DNA of 32,675 nt from contig DATKPC010000124.1 of assembly GCA_035524275.1 (NCBI GenBank), positions 1 through 32,675 on the forward strand, read 5' to 3'. The stretch is from DATKPC01 sp035524275. GTDB lineage: Bacteria; Pseudomonadota; Gammaproteobacteria; Burkholderiales; Burkholderiaceae_F. The notes under the pieces were generated by a model. The model did not search any database and was not told the origin of the DNA. It saw only the letters and a list, made by a program, of their open reading frames with translations. Shown one piece after another: positions 32,014 to 32,675 of this stretch. A program made the position numbers and the translations under genes. Each line of letters begins with the position of its first letter. Position 1 is the stretch's first letter.

Positions 32014-32426
32014 CCTACCAGGTTCTGTGCGCCTACGACGGCTCGCCGTCTGCGGAGAAGGCATTCGACTTTGCCGTCACGCTGGCGAAAAACTTCCGGG
32101 GCCAATTGCACGTGCTCGCGGTGGTACAGCCGCTCGAGCCCGCCGAGGACGTCGAGACGGAGGCCCTGATGGAAACGGGACAGGAGCGATTCGCCAAGGA
32201 TTTCGACAGGCTGCGGTCGCGCGCGTCCCAAGCGGGTGTTGGCGCCGGTTTCGAGGTCTCGGTTGGTCACCCGGCCGAACAGATCCTGTATCACGCCGAC
32301 CAATGGAAAGCCGACCACATCGTGCTCGGGCACCGAGGGAAGAACACCTTCAAGCGCTGGCTGATGGGGTCGGTGTCGCAACGGGTCATCTCGTATGCCA
32401 CGTCGATGGTGACGGTGGTTCGCTGA
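32010..32426 (+). CDS. Universal stress protein (UspA family)
   Basis: Small cytosolic stress protein of 138 residues with a single UspA domain. It opens VLCAYDGSPSAEKAFDFAV, the first strand and nucleotide-binding Asp. It ends with HIVLGHRGKNTFKRWLMGS followed by VSQRVISYATSMVTVVR, the G-2x-G-9x-G(S/T) motif of ATP-binding members. The start overlaps the antiporter stop by 4 bases (ATGA), with AAAGGAG just upstream, so it is the last gene of the fluoride-switched operon. UspA genes have been reported among fluoride-riboswitch-associated genes. Its specific client is unknown. Confidence 0.92.
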   Translation: MTYQVLCAYDGSPSAEKAFDFAVTLAKNFRGQLHVLAVVQPLEPAEDVETEALMETGQERFAKDFDRLRSRASQAGVGAGFEVSVGHPAEQILYHADQWKADHIVLGHRGKNTFKRWLMGSVSQRVISYATSMVTVVR

Positions 32427-32580
32427 CTGCTCAGGCCCGCTGGCCACCGGCCGGGATGGCCTCCTGGGACAGCCTGGCGCAGGGCGGCACAGTCATTCCG
32501 CGACCGGCCTAACTGAAGTTCTTCGAGGGACTCGACGATTGCGTCTACGTCTTGGCGGTGATCGCTTGCCGATGGATGGC

Positions 32581-32675
32581 TCAGTTGCCCGCGCTCCCCT
32601 GCTTCGTATTGATCGCCAGGCAAAGCACCGCCGTCAGCAACGCCAATCCCATGTGAGCGATGTACAGCGGCGTGA
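32581..32675 (-). CDS. C-terminus of an unidentified membrane protein (partial)
   Basis: A minus-strand frame enters from the right edge and ends at TGA 32583-32581. The last 31 codons read as a hydrophobic helix (YIAHMGLALLTAVLCLAIN) followed by the short polar tail TKQGSAGN. This is the profile of a membrane protein's final helix. I cannot name the family from so little. It converges with the uspA gene and leaves about 150 bases with nothing I can identify beyond a GC-rich hairpin-like GGCC region near 32440-32460. Confidence 0.5.
   Translation of the reverse strand, partial: TPLYIAHMGLALLTAVLCLAINTKQGSAGN

Overview
The window looks like a chromosomal segment of a high-GC betaproteobacterium (Rhodocyclales/Burkholderiales/Nitrosomonadales type; order not resolvable here). 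The evidence is the gene order hemX-hemD-hemC / ppc / algR-algZ / argH / pmbA-yjgA-mog, which I recall as a betaproteobacterial backbone arrangement, together with strong G/C third positions and frequent GTG or TTG starts. The extreme GC content creates very long antisense open frames over most genes; I treat these as shadows.

Layout. 1-1855 (minus): haem genes hemC and hemD and the first codons of a probable hemX. 1944-4676 (plus): PEP carboxylase, divergent from hemC. 4686-6529 (minus): an AlgZ/AlgR-type (LytS/LytTR) two-component pair. 6580-7980 (plus): argH, divergent from algZ. 8115-9464 (minus): pmbA/tldE, divergent from yjgA(darP)-mog (9525-10720). 10972-11655: a GNAT-like protein, facing two large membrane-bound PAS-GGDEF diguanylate cyclases (11830-17721, minus), with a 42-bp inverted repeat between. 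17958-22971 (plus): gluQ, a CoA-binding protein, an O-acetylhomoserine sulfhydrylase, a metallophosphoesterase and a Ser/Thr kinase fused to a universal stress domain. 22985-25787 (minus): an RhlE-type helicase, a small basic protein and two Hsp20 chaperones, the chaperones behind a good heat-shock (sigma-32) promoter. 26089-27831 (minus): an orphan sensor kinase.

To the right of about 28.0 kb the character changes. A 720-bp stretch without a convincing gene, partly AT-rich, carries a tRNA T-arm-like fragment. Beyond it is what I read as a fluoride-tolerance cassette: an atypical enolase on minus and, divergently, crcB - DUF190 - cation/proton antiporter - uspA on plus. The plus operon is preceded by a clear fluoride (crcB-motif) riboswitch. 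The terminator's 5' arm reuses the aptamer's pseudoknot strand, so the sequence predicts an ON switch. The cassette combines a fluoride exporter, a second copy of the fluoride-sensitive glycolytic target, a PII-like small protein, an antiporter and a stress protein. The tRNA fragment orientation and the composition shift fit an island lying to the right of 28.1 kb. The right edge cuts the 3' end of another membrane-protein gene.
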